Counted from the first letter of the stretch, positions 25,569-35,491 are shown. The stretch: 64,000 nt of DNA from Elusimicrobiota bacterium (GCA_016218575.1 JACRDN010000014.1:149891-213890); one strand, 5' to 3'. Numbers and translations are program-made. The notes: a model not told the origin generated them from the letters alone.

Positions 25569-26253
25569 GATCAAAGCCGTTATTTTTGACATCGACAACA
25601 CCCTCACCGACTTCATGAAAATGAAGCGGGCGGCCATCGATTCCGCGGTGGAGGGGATGATGGACGCGGGGCTTAAAATCGAGAAGGAGAAAATGGTCGA
25701 GAAGATATTCGATCTCTATTGGCAGGACGGGGTCGAGGACCAAAACATCTTCGACAAGATATTGAAGAAGGAATTCGGCCGCATAGACTACAAGATACTG
25801 GCCGCCGGGATCATCGGCTACCGCCGGGCCAAGGCCGGGACCATGGCGCTCTACCCCCACGTGAGCCTCGCCTTGACCCAGCTCATGAAGATGGGGATCC
25901 GCTGCGTGGTGGTCTCCGATGCTCCCAAGCTCGCGGTTTGGCTGCGCATCGTGGGCCTGGGCCTGCACAACTATTTCGACGAGGTGATCACCTCCGAGGA
26001 CACCGGGGTCAAGAAGCCCGCCCCGGAGCCTTTCCGCCGCGCCCTCAAGGTCCTCGGCACCAAGCCCGAGGAGACCCTCATGGTGGGCGACTGGGCCGAG
26101 CGCGACATGACCGGGGCCAAGAACCTCGGCATCCGCACGGCCTGGGCCAAGTACGGCGACACCTTTGACACCAAGGACTCCGGCGCCGAGTTCGAGCTCG
26201 ACGACATCAGCGAGCTCGTGGACATCATCCGCAAGGAAAACCAGGCCGGGTGA
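25567..26253 (+). CDS. HAD-superfamily hydrolase
   Basis: 228 residues from ATG 25567 (MIKAVIFDIDNTLTDF). Motif I DIDNTLTD, motif II VVSDA, the motif III lysine in GVKKPAPEPF and motif IV VGDWAERDMTGA are intact, with a helical cap after motif I. It should be a soluble phosphatase of the phosphoglycolate-phosphatase type; the substrate cannot be told. The upstream in-frame ATG at 25549 lies inside the hairpin repeat and is unlikely. The stop overlaps the subtilisin start (GTGA). Confidence 0.88.
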   Translation: MIKAVIFDIDNTLTDFMKMKRAAIDSAVEGMMDAGLKIEKEKMVEKIFDLYWQDGVEDQNIFDKILKKEFGRIDYKILAAGIIGYRRAKAGTMALYPHVSLALTQLMKMGIRCVVVSDAPKLAVWLRIVGLGLHNYFDEVITSEDTGVKKPAPEPFRRALKVLGTKPEETLMVGDWAERDMTGAKNLGIRTAWAKYGDTFDTKDSGAEFELDDISELVDIIRKENQAG

Positions 26254-27818
26254 GGACGCTCGCCCTAATTTTCTGCCTCGGCGTCCTGACGGCGGACTCC
26301 GCCCTGGCCCTCAAGATCGAGAGGCTGGCGGGGGCCTCGGCCAAGGACAGGGTCCTAGAGGTGGTGGCCGAGGAGCTTCTGGTCAAGTTCGCAAGCCCCA
26401 CCGCTTCCGCCGAGAAGGCCCGGATACTCGCCGCCGCCGGGGCCGAGGTGAAGGCGGAGCTCGAGTCCATCGGTTGGACCGTGGTCAAGTTCCAGGCGGG
26501 AACGCCGGTCTCGGCCGCCTTGCGCGCGGCCAAGAATCTCCCCCGGGTGGAAGCCGTTTCGCCCCACCGGGTGTACCGCCCTAGCCGCGCGCCCAACGAT
26601 GCCTTGGTCAACGCCCAGTACGCTCTGGCCCAGATCAACGCCTTCGCGGGCTGGGAGTTCGAGGTGGGAAACACCGCGGCCGTGACCGTGGCCGTGATCG
26701 ACTCCGGGATAGACGGGACCCAGCCCGAGCTGTCGGGCAAGCTCGTGGCGGGGGCCAGCCGCTTCTGCGACCCGAGCGGGCTCCCGGGCTGTGTGGCCAA
26801 CAACCCTCCCACGCCCGCCTGCAACCACGCCACCCGCGTGGCCGGGATCGCGGCAGCTTCCTCGGACAACGGCTCCTCGATCGCGGGACTCTCCTGGGGG
26901 GCGGGCCTCGTCTCCCTCAAGGTTTTCGCCGACGCCGACTGCGCGGCGGGGTTTCCCGAGTGCTCGGCCGGGGCCTGCGTCACCGCCGACAACGGGATCA
27001 TCAACGCCCTCAACTACGCCCGGGGCATCCAGGACGGGGCCGGGGTGGGCAAGGTCGTGGTCAACTTGAGCCTGGGCGGAGCCGGGGCCTGCGCTGCCCC
27101 TCTGCAGGCCGCCGTCACCAACGCGGTGAACGCCGGTGTTGTGGTCGTGGCCGCGGCGGGGAACTCCGGGGGGGCGGTGGAATCCCCGGCCAATTGCGCG
27201 GGAGTGATTCCGGTGGGCGCCACGGACTCCGGCAACGGCGTGGCTTATTTTTCCTCGCGGGGGGCGGAGCTCTCGGCCGGGGGCGTGGTGGCTCCCGGGG
27301 TAAGCGTACTCACCACTGACTTGAACGCGGCCTCTGCATCCGCCTCCGGCACCTCGTTTGCCTCCCCCCACGTGGCGGGCCTGGCGGCCCTCATTCTCTC
27401 GGCTAAATCCGGCATGACCCCGGCCCAGGTCCAGAGCGTTATCCGCGGGGGAGCCGATAATATCGGAGATAGTGCCTCAGCTCAGGGCGCGGGCCGGGTC
27501 AACGCCTTCCGGGCTCTCCGCCTGGCCGTCAACGGCACCTTGGCGGGCTCTGCCGGGGAGACCAAGGCCATAGCCTTCCCCAACCCCTTCCGGGTCTCCC
27601 GCCACGGCCGGCTTTCCTTCAGCATCCCGCCGAGCCTGCAGGGCGCGCAGGCCAAGATAAAAATCTACACCGCCAGCTACGAACTGGTGCGCGAGCTTAC
27701 CGGCCTTTCCTGGAACGGCTTGAATGAAAACGGCCAGGCCGCGGCCAGCGGGTCCTATATTTTTCTGATTTCGACCGAGAAGGGAACGGGCTCCGGCCGG
27801 TTCTCGGTGATCAATTGA
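26250..27818 (+). CDS. Secreted subtilisin-like (S8) serine protease with C-terminal sorting-type domain
   Basis: 522 residues starting at a GTG that overlaps the previous stop. Signal peptide 1-20 (ALIFCLGVLTADSALA), an I9-like propeptide (about 35-110), then the S8 domain with D151 (VIDSGIDG), H193 (NHATRVAG), oxyanion N305 (AAAGNSGG) and S369 (SGTSFASPHVAG). Six or more Cys in the catalytic domain may form disulfides. The last 85 residues (FPNPFRV, then WNGLNENGQAAASGSYIFLI) resemble the FlgD-Ig/type-A sorting domains at the ends of secreted proteins of Bacteroidota and related groups. It is probably co-transcribed with the HAD and DUF192 genes. Confidence 0.92.
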   Translation: MRTLALIFCLGVLTADSALALKIERLAGASAKDRVLEVVAEELLVKFASPTASAEKARILAAAGAEVKAELESIGWTVVKFQAGTPVSAALRAAKNLPRVEAVSPHRVYRPSRAPNDALVNAQYALAQINAFAGWEFEVGNTAAVTVAVIDSGIDGTQPELSGKLVAGASRFCDPSGLPGCVANNPPTPACNHATRVAGIAAASSDNGSSIAGLSWGAGLVSLKVFADADCAAGFPECSAGACVTADNGIINALNYARGIQDGAGVGKVVVNLSLGGAGACAAPLQAAVTNAVNAGVVVVAAAGNSGGAVESPANCAGVIPVGATDSGNGVAYFSSRGAELSAGGVVAPGVSVLTTDLNAASASASGTSFASPHVAGLAALILSAKSGMTPAQVQSVIRGGADNIGDSASAQGAGRVNAFRALRLAVNGTLAGSAGETKAIAFPNPFRVSRHGRLSFSIPPSLQGAQAKIKIYTASYELVRELTGLSWNGLNENGQAAASGSYIFLISTEKGTGSGRFSVIN

Positions 27819-28187
27819 ATGGCCGGGCCATTTTTTGTAGCCTTTAACCGGACACGGGGGTTCGAGATCGCGTGCAAGGTGGAGAAGGCCGAGGATTACG
27901 AGTCGCGAAGCCGCGGGCTCTTGGGCCGGGAGAGGCTCGAGCCTGCGGGGGGCCTTTGGATCCATCCCTGCCCCATGATACACACGTTTTTCATGAAATT
28001 TCCCATTGACGTTCTGTTTCTCGACAAGGGCATGACGGTGGTTCGCGTCCTGGAGAATCTTAAGCCCTGGCGGCTGTCCCCGTGGGTGCTGTCGGCCCGC
28101 AGCGTCTTGGAGCTGCGGGCGGGCAGTTTGGGAGGCCGGACGTTTCCGGGCGACCAGGTGGAGTTGGTGTCGGAGTTGGTGCCGTAA
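27819..28187 (+). CDS. DUF192 family protein
   Basis: 122 residues. The core pattern SRGLLGRERLEP, CPMIHTFFMKFPIDVLFLD, VLENLKPWR and VLELRAG is the DUF192 family, of unknown function and often found in exported or archaeal proteins. No signal peptide is visible in this copy. It begins directly after the protease stop and abuts the mutase gene, so it is part of the same operon. Confidence 0.85.
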   Translation: MAGPFFVAFNRTRGFEIACKVEKAEDYESRSRGLLGRERLEPAGGLWIHPCPMIHTFFMKFPIDVLFLDKGMTVVRVLENLKPWRLSPWVLSARSVLELRAGSLGGRTFPGDQVELVSELVP

Positions 28188-29762
28188 ATGGAAGAGAATT
28201 TATTCCGTACCCCTTCCGGCGTCGATATTCAACGCTACTACGGCCCGGAAAACTCTCCCAGCCCGGACTTTCCGGGAAAGCCCGGACGATATCCCTATAC
28301 CCGGGGCATCCAGAGGACCATGTACCGCGGCCGGCTCTGGACCATGCGCCAGTACGCGGGTTATGGCACGGCCAAAGAGACCAACGAGCGCTTCCGCTGG
28401 CTCCTGTCCCAGGGTCAAACCGGGCTTTCCACCGCCTTCGACCTTCCCACCCAGATGGGGCTCGACGCGGACGATCCCCGCGCCCGGGGGGAGGTCGGGC
28501 GGGTGGGTGTGCACGTCGGGACTTTGGCGGACATGGAGCAGCTCTTCGATTCCATTCCCCTGGACCAGGTCTCGACTTCTCTTACCATCAACGCCACGGC
28601 CGCCGTCATCCTCGCTTTCTACGTTGCCGCGGCCAAGCGCCGGGGCGTCGAGCCCAGGCTCCTGCGGGGCACGCTTCAGAACGACATTTTGAAGGAGTTC
28701 CTGGCCCGCGGCACCCAGATATACCCCGTGGGGCCGAGCCTGAGGCTCGCCGTGGACGTCATGGAGTACTCCTTCAAGAACCTGCCCAACTTCCATCCCG
28801 TTTCCATCTCAGGCTACCATATCCGTGAGGCGGGCTCTGACGCGGTGCAGGAGATATCCTTCACCTTCGCCAACGCTGAGATCTACTTGAAGGAGATCCT
28901 GGCCCGCGGCGTCGGCGTGGACGAGTGTGGGCCCAGGCTCGCCTTCTTTTTCGGCTGCCACAACCATTTCTTGGAGGAGATCGCCAAGTTCCGCGCGGCC
29001 CGGCGGGTTTGGGCCACAGTGATGCGGGAGGATTACTCGGCCCAGGACCCTAAGAGCCTCTCTTTGCGCTTTCACGTCCAGACCTGCGGCTCCACCTTGA
29101 CGAGCGCGCAGCCGCGCAACAACGTGGTCCGGGTGGCTTTGCAGGCCATGGCCGCGGCCTTGGGGGGAGCTCAATCCCTGCACACCAACGCCTACGACGA
29201 GGCCTTGGCCTTGCCTACCCAGGAGTCGGCGGAGCTTGCCTTGAGAACCCAGCAGATCTTGGCGCATGAGACTGGGGTAGCCGACACGGTGGACCCGGTG
29301 GGCGGCGCCTTCGCGGTGGAATCGCTCACCGCGGAGCTCGAGAAGCGGATTTTGGAGAGCTTGGGCCGGATCCGCCAGCAAGGCGGCATTCGTGGCCTGA
29401 TCGAGAGCGGCCAGGCCCAGTCCGAGATACAGGAAAGGGCCTACCAGTACCAGCGCGGGTTGGAGTCCGGGGCGCGCAGGATCGTGGGAGTCAACTGCCT
29501 GCAGTCGTCGGAGCCAAGAAAATGTTTGGCGACTCTGAAAGTGCCGCCGGGCGTCGAGCGCGAGCAGTTGAAGAAGCTCAAGAAATTCAAGGAGCGCCGG
29601 GACCGGTCCTGCGTCCGTCGCGCTCTTGAAAACTTGTCCGAGGCCGCCGCTTCCAAGGAAAATCTCTTCCCCGTCATTTTGAGCTGCGTAGAATCCTCGG
29701 CTACGCTAGGGGAAATCTGCGGCGTTCTGCGCCGCCAATTCGGAGAGCATCATGCCCGTTAG
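28188..29762 (+). CDS. mcmA: Methylmalonyl-CoA mutase, large (catalytic) subunit
   Basis: 524 residues. This TIM-barrel subunit interconverts methylmalonyl-CoA and succinyl-CoA with adenosylcobalamin. Recognisable stretches are RTMYRGRLWTMRQYAGYG, TGLSTAFDLPTQMG, SISGYHIREAG, FHVQTCGSTLTSAQPRNN and SLHTNAYDEALALP. It lacks the B12-binding domain, which is encoded separately at 32639, the split arrangement known from archaea and several bacterial phyla. Two plus-strand genes of other function (pilB, HD-GYP) stand between the subunits. Confidence 0.95.
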   Translation: MEENLFRTPSGVDIQRYYGPENSPSPDFPGKPGRYPYTRGIQRTMYRGRLWTMRQYAGYGTAKETNERFRWLLSQGQTGLSTAFDLPTQMGLDADDPRARGEVGRVGVHVGTLADMEQLFDSIPLDQVSTSLTINATAAVILAFYVAAAKRRGVEPRLLRGTLQNDILKEFLARGTQIYPVGPSLRLAVDVMEYSFKNLPNFHPVSISGYHIREAGSDAVQEISFTFANAEIYLKEILARGVGVDECGPRLAFFFGCHNHFLEEIAKFRAARRVWATVMREDYSAQDPKSLSLRFHVQTCGSTLTSAQPRNNVVRVALQAMAAALGGAQSLHTNAYDEALALPTQESAELALRTQQILAHETGVADTVDPVGGAFAVESLTAELEKRILESLGRIRQQGGIRGLIESGQAQSEIQERAYQYQRGLESGARRIVGVNCLQSSEPRKCLATLKVPPGVEREQLKKLKKFKERRDRSCVRRALENLSEAAASKENLFPVILSCVESSATLGEICGVLRRQFGEHHAR

Positions 29763-31551
29763 AGGCCTGCAGAGGCGCAAGAATGCCAACGAGATTCTGG
29801 CGGGGCGCGAACTCCTCTCGGCCGACCAGGCCAAGGAAGTCGAGGCGCACTGCCGCAAGACCAACGCGCTCTTCCAGCAGGCGGTCCTGGATTTGAATTT
29901 CCTCGGCAAGCCCCAGCTTCTCAAGTGCCTGGCCGAGGAGTGGCAGGTCAAGGCCGTGGACTTGAACCAAATGGACGTGGAGATCGAAATCGCCAAGATC
30001 ATCCCCGAGGCGGTGGCCCGCAGGCACCTGGCCATTCCCTTCGCCAAGGAGGAGAACGCGCTCTTCATCGCCATGGCCGATCCCCTGGATTTCTTCGTCT
30101 CGGAGGACATCCAGCTGCGCACGGGCCTCGAGATCAAGCCTTATCTGGCCATGCCCAACGACATTCTCGCGGCCCTGAACGGCGCCTACGGCCGTGGGGA
30201 GGGCGACGCCATGAACCGCCTCATCGCCGAGGTGGTCAAGAAGGACGGGGAGGACGCGGCCGAGGGCCAGATGGAGCTCGTGCCGGAGCAGGCCAAGACC
30301 GACATCACCGAGGTCGACGCCACCGCGCCGGAGGTCGAGAAGCTCGTCAACGCCGTCATTTTGGGAGCGCTTTCCATGAAGGCCTCCGACATCCACATCG
30401 AGCCCTTCGAGGACGCTCTGGGCAAGAACTCCAAGATTTTGCTCCGCTACCGCGTGGACGGGCGCCTTCTGCCCGGACCCTTCGAGGTCCCCTGGAGCTA
30501 CCGCAACGCGGTCGCGGCCAAGATCAAGATCATGACCAACTCCATGAACATCACGGAGCGGCGCATCCCGCAGTCGGGGCGCATCCATATCCTGGCCCAG
30601 GGCAACCCCATCGAGTTCCGCGTGGAGATGGTTCCCACCGTCTATGGGGAGTCATGCGTCATGCGCATACTCGACCGTAAATCCGTTCAGGTGGATATTC
30701 TAAAGATGGGGTTCATGAAGGACACTCAGGAGAGATTCTTGAGCCTCTTAAGGGGCATCGGGGGAAAGAAGAACTTCGGCCTGATCCTGGTCTGCGGTCC
30801 CACGGGCTCGGGTAAATCCACGACGCTTTACGCCGCGCTGAACCGCGTCAACCGCCCCGACATCAAGATTCTTACCGCCGAGAACCCGGTGGAATACAAT
30901 CTCGACGGCATCGTCCAGGTTCCGGTCAACCCGGACCTTAAGCTCGGGGAAAATAAGAAGTTCGACTTCGCCGCGGCCCTGCGCTCCTTCCTGCGCCTGG
31001 ACCCCGACGTCATCATGGTGGGCGAGATCCGAGACGAGGAGACGGCCCATATTGCCATGGAGGCAGCCATGACCGGCCACTTGGTTTTCTCCACGATCCA
31101 CACCAACGACGCCTCCTCCGCGATCTCTCGCTTGACCGACATGGGGATACCCTCCTTCATGGTGGCGACCACCATCAAGGCGATCCTGGCCCAGCGCCTC
31201 TCTCGCCGCCTCTGCCCGGACTGCAAGATCCCCCATGAGCCGACTCCCGAGGAGGTCCAGATTTTCAAGGAGAACAAGGTCGTTATCCCCGCCGGGGCGA
31301 AGATCTTCGGCCCGCCCAAGGAGGGGGGCTGCTCCTCCTGCAAGAATCTGGGCTACAAGGGCCGGGTGGGTCTGCACGAGCTCTTGGTCATGTCGGACTC
31401 CTTGCGGACCCTCTGCCTCAAGGAGGTCGCGGCTGATCCAGTCCGGGATATGGCCATGAAGGAGGGGATGCGCCTTATCGTCCAAGACGGGCTCGAGAAG
31501 GTCTTGATGGGGCTCACCACGGTGCGCGAGGTCCTGGGAGGCGCTGAATGA
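29752..31551 (+). CDS. pilB: Type IV pilus assembly ATPase PilB
   Basis: 599 residues. An MshEN/GspE N-terminal domain (1-150) precedes the secretion ATPase core: Walker A GPTGSGKST at 349, the Asp box, Walker B LDPDVIMVGEIRDEETA and the His box FSTIHTNDA. The tetracysteine zinc site C488-x2-C491 ... CSSC is typical of PilB/GspE. It drives pilus extension at the inner membrane. The start overlaps the mutase 3' end by 11 bases. pilA and pilD are about 11 kb away. Confidence 0.95.
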   Translation: MPVRGLQRRKNANEILAGRELLSADQAKEVEAHCRKTNALFQQAVLDLNFLGKPQLLKCLAEEWQVKAVDLNQMDVEIEIAKIIPEAVARRHLAIPFAKEENALFIAMADPLDFFVSEDIQLRTGLEIKPYLAMPNDILAALNGAYGRGEGDAMNRLIAEVVKKDGEDAAEGQMELVPEQAKTDITEVDATAPEVEKLVNAVILGALSMKASDIHIEPFEDALGKNSKILLRYRVDGRLLPGPFEVPWSYRNAVAAKIKIMTNSMNITERRIPQSGRIHILAQGNPIEFRVEMVPTVYGESCVMRILDRKSVQVDILKMGFMKDTQERFLSLLRGIGGKKNFGLILVCGPTGSGKSTTLYAALNRVNRPDIKILTAENPVEYNLDGIVQVPVNPDLKLGENKKFDFAAALRSFLRLDPDVIMVGEIRDEETAHIAMEAAMTGHLVFSTIHTNDASSAISRLTDMGIPSFMVATTIKAILAQRLSRRLCPDCKIPHEPTPEEVQIFKENKVVIPAGAKIFGPPKEGGCSSCKNLGYKGRVGLHELLVMSDSLRTLCLKEVAADPVRDMAMKEGMRLIVQDGLEKVLMGLTTVREVLGGAE

Positions 31552-32645
31552 CGGCCCCAAACGGGAGCAAGGCGGCGGACATGGACCTGGGGCTGGCCCT
31601 TGAGCTCTTTTCGATCGCTGGAAGCCTGAACTCCACCGTAGACCTCGATTTCCTCCTCCAGAAGATCGGCATGGCCGCCGAACGGCTCCTCGATTGCGAG
31701 GCCAGCGCCATCATGCTCGTCAGCGACGACAGGAAGAGCCTGTATTTCAAGGTCGCCTCGGGGGATAAGGCCAAGGCATTGAAGACCATGACCTTGCCCT
31801 TCGGCCACGGCATCGCGGGCTGGGTGGCCCAGCATCAGAAGCCGGAGCTCGTCAACGACTGCGCCTCGGACCCGCGCTTCGCGGGGAAATTCGACAAGGC
31901 TTCGGGTTTCATCACTAGATCGCTTCTCTGCGTGCCCATGCTCTACCGCGGGGAGCTCGTCGGCGTGGTCGAGGTCCTGAACAAGAGGCGCGGGCAGTTC
32001 GCGGAGAAGGAGATTGGCCTGCTTTCGAGCTTGGCCAGCCTCGCGTCGGTCGCCATCACCAACGCCAAGATCATATCGGAGCAGAAAAACTTTTTCTCGC
32101 ACATCATCGAGGTCCTGGTGGACGTCATCGAGGTATCGAAACCGGCCATGGGAGAACACCCGATGCGCTCGGCCAGGCTTGCCTGCGCCATCGGCCGCTT
32201 TCTCGGGGTGGACGATTACCAGTACCGCATGCTCTATTACGCGGGAATACTCCACGACCTCGGCTACACCGCCTACAAGAACCCCCGGGTCCTGGCCGAG
32301 GTCGGGGTCTCTAGCGCCGCAGAGGAGCTTCATCCCCTCCTCTCGGTCAAGATGCTCGAGGGGGTCAAGATGCTGGAGGGGGCCCTCCCCATGATCCGCC
32401 ATCACCACGAACGCTTCGACGGGTCGGGCTTTCCGGGCAAGCTCTGGGGGGAGGAGATTCCTCTCGGCGCCCGCATCCTGGGGCTCGTGGAGAGCGTGGA
32501 GGAGATGCGCATGATGGGGCTCAAGGGGGCGGAGCTGCGGGAGCGCGCCCTTCAGGAGGCCAAGAAGGGGGCGGGGACGCGCTTTGATCCCGCGGTCGTC
32601 GAGGCCTTCGTCGAGCTCATGAAAAATCAGGAGGCGGCATGGTAG
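31548..32645 (+). CDS. GAF-HD-GYP domain protein, probable c-di-GMP phosphodiesterase
   Basis: 365 residues. A GAF sensor domain (about 20-175: [32 protein letters not shown]) is followed by an HD-GYP domain (185-355) with H-P-M-R-S-A-R, the metal site ILHDLGY and [15 protein letters not shown]; the GYP triplet is replaced by GSGFP. A six-residue tandem duplication ([12 protein letters not shown]) lies in the middle of the HD domain. Such proteins usually degrade c-di-GMP. It overlaps pilB by four bases, which suggests a role in pilus control. Confidence 0.88.
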   Translation: MTAPNGSKAADMDLGLALELFSIAGSLNSTVDLDFLLQKIGMAAERLLDCEASAIMLVSDDRKSLYFKVASGDKAKALKTMTLPFGHGIAGWVAQHQKPELVNDCASDPRFAGKFDKASGFITRSLLCVPMLYRGELVGVVEVLNKRRGQFAEKEIGLLSSLASLASVAITNAKIISEQKNFFSHIIEVLVDVIEVSKPAMGEHPMRSARLACAIGRFLGVDDYQYRMLYYAGILHDLGYTAYKNPRVLAEVGVSSAAEELHPLLSVKMLEGVKMLEGALPMIRHHHERFDGSGFPGKLWGEEIPLGARILGLVESVEEMRMMGLKGAELRERALQEAKKGAGTRFDPAVVEAFVELMKNQEAAW

Positions 32646-33085
32646 TTTCCGCGAGTCCCTACCGAGTCCTCATCGCAAAGCCGGGTCTCGACGGACACGA
32701 CCGCGGGGCCAAGGTGATCGTGCGCGCCTTGAGGGACGCGGGCTTCGAGGTCATTTACACGGGAATACGCCAGACCCCGGAAATGATCGCGCAGGCCGCC
32801 ATGCAGGAGGACGTGGACGCGGTGGGTCTTTCCCTTCTTTCGGGGGCCCACATGACGCTTTTCCCGCAGGTGACCGCCCGTCTCAAGGAGCTCGGCCTCA
32901 AGGACGTGCTTGTTTTCGGTGGGGGCATCATTCCGGACGAGGATGTCCCGCTTCTCAAGAAAAAGGGAATCTGCCAGGTTTTCGGCCCTGGCACGCCTCT
33001 TTCCGCGATCGTGGAGTACCTTAAGCAAAATCTTTCTCCCCAAGAGGCTCCGCCGGCACGTGGCGCGAAAAGGCGAGCGAGGTGA
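32639..33085 (+). CDS. mcmB: Methylmalonyl-CoA mutase, small B12-binding subunit
   Basis: 148 residues. The B12-binding Rossmann domain has the base-off signature D18-G-H20-D-R-G23, SLLSGAHM and [12 protein letters not shown]20 should ligate cobalt. It complements the large subunit at 28188. It overlaps the HD-GYP gene by seven bases and meaB by 26 bases. Confidence 0.95.
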   Translation: MVVSASPYRVLIAKPGLDGHDRGAKVIVRALRDAGFEVIYTGIRQTPEMIAQAAMQEDVDAVGLSLLSGAHMTLFPQVTARLKELGLKDVLVFGGGIIPDEDVPLLKKKGICQVFGPGTPLSAIVEYLKQNLSPQEAPPARGAKRRAR

Positions 33086-34007
33086 CCTGGCGGCGGGCGT
33101 CGGGAGAGGCGACCCAGCCTCGGTTTCGCGGGCTCTCTCACGGGTCATAGACGAGGCTCCGGACTCTGATTCCCTGATCCGGACTTTTTTCCCGAAGTCC
33201 GGGACGGCCCAGAAGATCGGGATCTGCGGGCCGCCGGGAACGGGCAAGTCCTCGCTCACCAGCCGCCTGGTCTCTCACTGGCGCAAGCGGGGCCTCAAGG
33301 TCGGCATTCTCGCGGTGGATCCCTCGAGCCCCATCACCGGGGGGGCGTTCCTTGGAGACCGCCTGCGCATCCAGGAGCACGCTATGGACTCCGGTGTGTT
33401 CATCCGGAGCCTGGCCTCGCGCGGCATGGTGGGGGGGGTTTCCCACACGATTTTCGGCGCGATCCATGTCCTCGAGGCCGCGGGATTCCATAAAATCATC
33501 ATAGAGACCGTCGGCACCGGGCAGGACGAGGTGGAAATCGCCAAGGTAGCCGACACCGTTCTGTATTTGACCGTGCCCCACATGGGAGACGAGATCCAGG
33601 CCATGAAGGCCGGGATCATGGAGATCGGGGATCTATTCATCGTCAACAAGGCGGATTTGCCGGGAATAGACAAGGCCGTGAGCGACCTCAGCGCGGCCCT
33701 TGGCCTGGGAAGAGCCGCCGGGGCCTGCTCGGACGGCTGGGAAACGCCGGTGCTCTCGACGTCGGCTCTCACCGGTACCGGGGTCGAGGAATTGGGCCGC
33801 GCCATCGAGGCGCATTGGAGGCACTTGCAAGAGAGTCCCGCCGGCCGCCGGCGCCTCAAGGAGCAGCACCGCGAGGAGCTCTCTCTCTACATCTCGCGCC
33901 GGATCTTCAAGAGCGCTCTCGACCGCATCTCCGAGAAGCACTTGGAGGCGCTGGTCGAGCACAAGACCGACCCCGTGACCTTGGGGCTCGAGATTTTGGG
34001 GAAATGA
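33060..34007 (+). CDS. meaB: MeaB/ArgK-family GTPase, mutase chaperone
   Basis: 315 residues from GTG 33060; the frame is open further upstream within mcmB, but family proteins start here ([21 protein letters not shown]). G3E-type GTPase: Walker A G57-[41 protein letters not shown] and NKAD. MeaB loads adenosylcobalamin on methylmalonyl-CoA mutase and protects it, which fits its place directly after mcmB. Confidence 0.94.
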   Translation: MARKGERGDLAAGVGRGDPASVSRALSRVIDEAPDSDSLIRTFFPKSGTAQKIGICGPPGTGKSSLTSRLVSHWRKRGLKVGILAVDPSSPITGGAFLGDRLRIQEHAMDSGVFIRSLASRGMVGGVSHTIFGAIHVLEAAGFHKIIIETVGTGQDEVEIAKVADTVLYLTVPHMGDEIQAMKAGIMEIGDLFIVNKADLPGIDKAVSDLSAALGLGRAAGACSDGWETPVLSTSALTGTGVEELGRAIEAHWRHLQESPAGRRRLKEQHREELSLYISRRIFKSALDRISEKHLEALVEHKTDPVTLGLEILGK

Positions 34008-35491
34008 ATAAGCTCTTCCAGCTTCGCCGCAGGACTGCAGCCGGCCGCGGGACTGCAGCCGGCCGCGCGACTGTGGGCGACCATAGCCGCAGCGGTTATC
34101 CCCACAAACTTCGCGGGAAAGTTTTGTGGATAACTTCCGTCTTGGCGATCGTCGCCTCTCTGGTATATCCGGCGTGGTCCTTGGGCGCCGCGGCGGCAGG
34201 GTCGGACCAGGCCTTCGCGCGGGCGCTTCAAGGCATCCGAGCCCAGGCTCTGGGCTCCGGGCCGGGGCTCTCCCTGTATGTCGCGCAAGAGGGCGCGCTC
34301 CTTCGGAGCGCCCGACAGGTGTCCGGGAAATTCGCGCCGAATCCGGAGGGGCTCGAGGATATACTGGATCCCAGCCTTCTTGCTATTCTGCCGGCCGAGA
34401 AATTCCGGGAATTATTCCGGGAGTACTACTTAAAGCACGGCAGGGCCGTGTCCGTTTTCTTGGCTTCCAAGGAGAATGAATTTTTGGGGAGCGCCGTGCT
34501 CTCGTTCGAGAGAGGCGTTTTCATCAAGATCACTTTGCAAGTCTCGCCCCGGACGGGCAAGATCACCGGCCTCCGCCTGGGGGAGCCCGTCAGGTCTTAC
34601 GGCTCCATCCAGGGCGTTGTGGACGAGATGAAAAAATTTCCCGGTTCCGCGGGTTTGAGCCTCACCTGGCTTGGCCCCGCGTCCGAGGTCTTGTACTACT
34701 TGAACCCGGACGCGGCTTTGGCCTTGGGCTCTACGTTCAAGCTTTATATCCTGGCTCTCTTGGTCGAGGACCGCAGACCCTGGGACGAGGTGCTGAGAAT
34801 ACGCGAGGACTTGAAGTCGCTTCCCTCCGGGAAGCTCCAGGCTTGGCCGGCGGGGTCTCCCATCACGGTGCACACCTTGGCCTCGCTCATGATTTCCATC
34901 AGCGACAACACGGCCACGGACCATCTATTGGACTACGTCGGCCGCCATCGGGTGGAAGCCATGCTCTGGAAGCTTGGCAACAGAAATTTTTACCGTTCCA
35001 TCCCATTTCTGTCAACTTTGGAGATGTTCAAGCTTAAAAGCCGGCCGGAGTTTATGAGGCGCTACCTCGAAGCCGACGAGGCCGGCAAGCGCGGGATATT
35101 GGGCGAGCTCAAGACTCTTGGGCGTGAGGGTTTGGGCTGGTCCAAGCCCACGGCGGTGGACAGCATTGAATGGTTCGCCTCTCCCTCGGACCTTTGCCGC
35201 TTGATGGACCATTTCCACGTATCGGGCCGTTATGAAGAGGCCCTTAAGATCATGGCGATCAACCCCGGCTTGGACGTCCCCAGAGAGATTTTCCCCTACG
35301 CCGGCTATAAAGGGGGCTCCGAGCCCGGCGTGATCAATATGACGTGGTTGTTGAGGAGTAAAGGTCCTCAGGCTTTCTGCCTGAGCGCCGGGTGGAATAA
35401 TTCTTCGGCTGCGTTGGATGATGAGCGGTTTGTCGGGCTGATGCAAGCTCTTATTTATCATCTGGCTAGCGAGGTCGGCCGTGAACATTGA
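34004..35491 (+). CDS. Class A beta-lactamase-like serine hydrolase, exported
   Basis: 495 residues from an ATG that overlaps the meaB stop. The penicillin-recognising fold is shown by S243-T-F-K246, S300-D-N and K436-G-G. A long N-terminal domain of about 140 residues precedes it. The first 40 residues are Arg/Gly-rich and are encoded by an 18-base tandem repeat (34032-34067) and a DnaA-box palindrome (34095-34134), so this part is probably recent or not coding. The hydrophobic export signal (WITSVLAIVASLVYPAWS) starts near a TTG at 34124, an alternative start. Substrate unknown; it could be a cell-wall hydrolase rather than a resistance enzyme. Confidence 0.8.
   Translation: MNKLFQLRRRTAAGRGTAAGRATVGDHSRSGYPHKLRGKVLWITSVLAIVASLVYPAWSLGAAAAGSDQAFARALQGIRAQALGSGPGLSLYVAQEGALLRSARQVSGKFAPNPEGLEDILDPSLLAILPAEKFRELFREYYLKHGRAVSVFLASKENEFLGSAVLSFERGVFIKITLQVSPRTGKITGLRLGEPVRSYGSIQGVVDEMKKFPGSAGLSLTWLGPASEVLYYLNPDAALALGSTFKLYILALLVEDRRPWDEVLRIREDLKSLPSGKLQAWPAGSPITVHTLASLMISISDNTATDHLLDYVGRHRVEAMLWKLGNRNFYRSIPFLSTLEMFKLKSRPEFMRRYLEADEAGKRGILGELKTLGREGLGWSKPTAVDSIEWFASPSDLCRLMDHFHVSGRYEEALKIMAINPGLDVPREIFPYAGYKGGSEPGVINMTWLLRSKGPQAFCLSAGWNNSSAALDDERFVGLMQALIYHLASEVGREH
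34032..34067. repeat. 18-base tandem repeat, two copies
   Basis: GGACTGCAGCCGGCCGCG occurs at 34032-34049 and 34050-34067, followed by a degenerate start of a third copy (CGACTGTGG). It lies between meaB and the export signal of the beta-lactamase-like gene. Confidence 0.85.
34095..34134. repeat. DnaA-box-containing palindromic repeat, copy 2
   Basis: GTTATCCCCACAAACTT, centre CGCGGG, then AAGTTTTGTGGATAAC. The right arm keeps a perfect DnaA 9-mer (TGTGGATAA); the left arm has one extra C. It lies within the annotated 5' end of the beta-lactamase-like gene. Confidence 0.8.
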
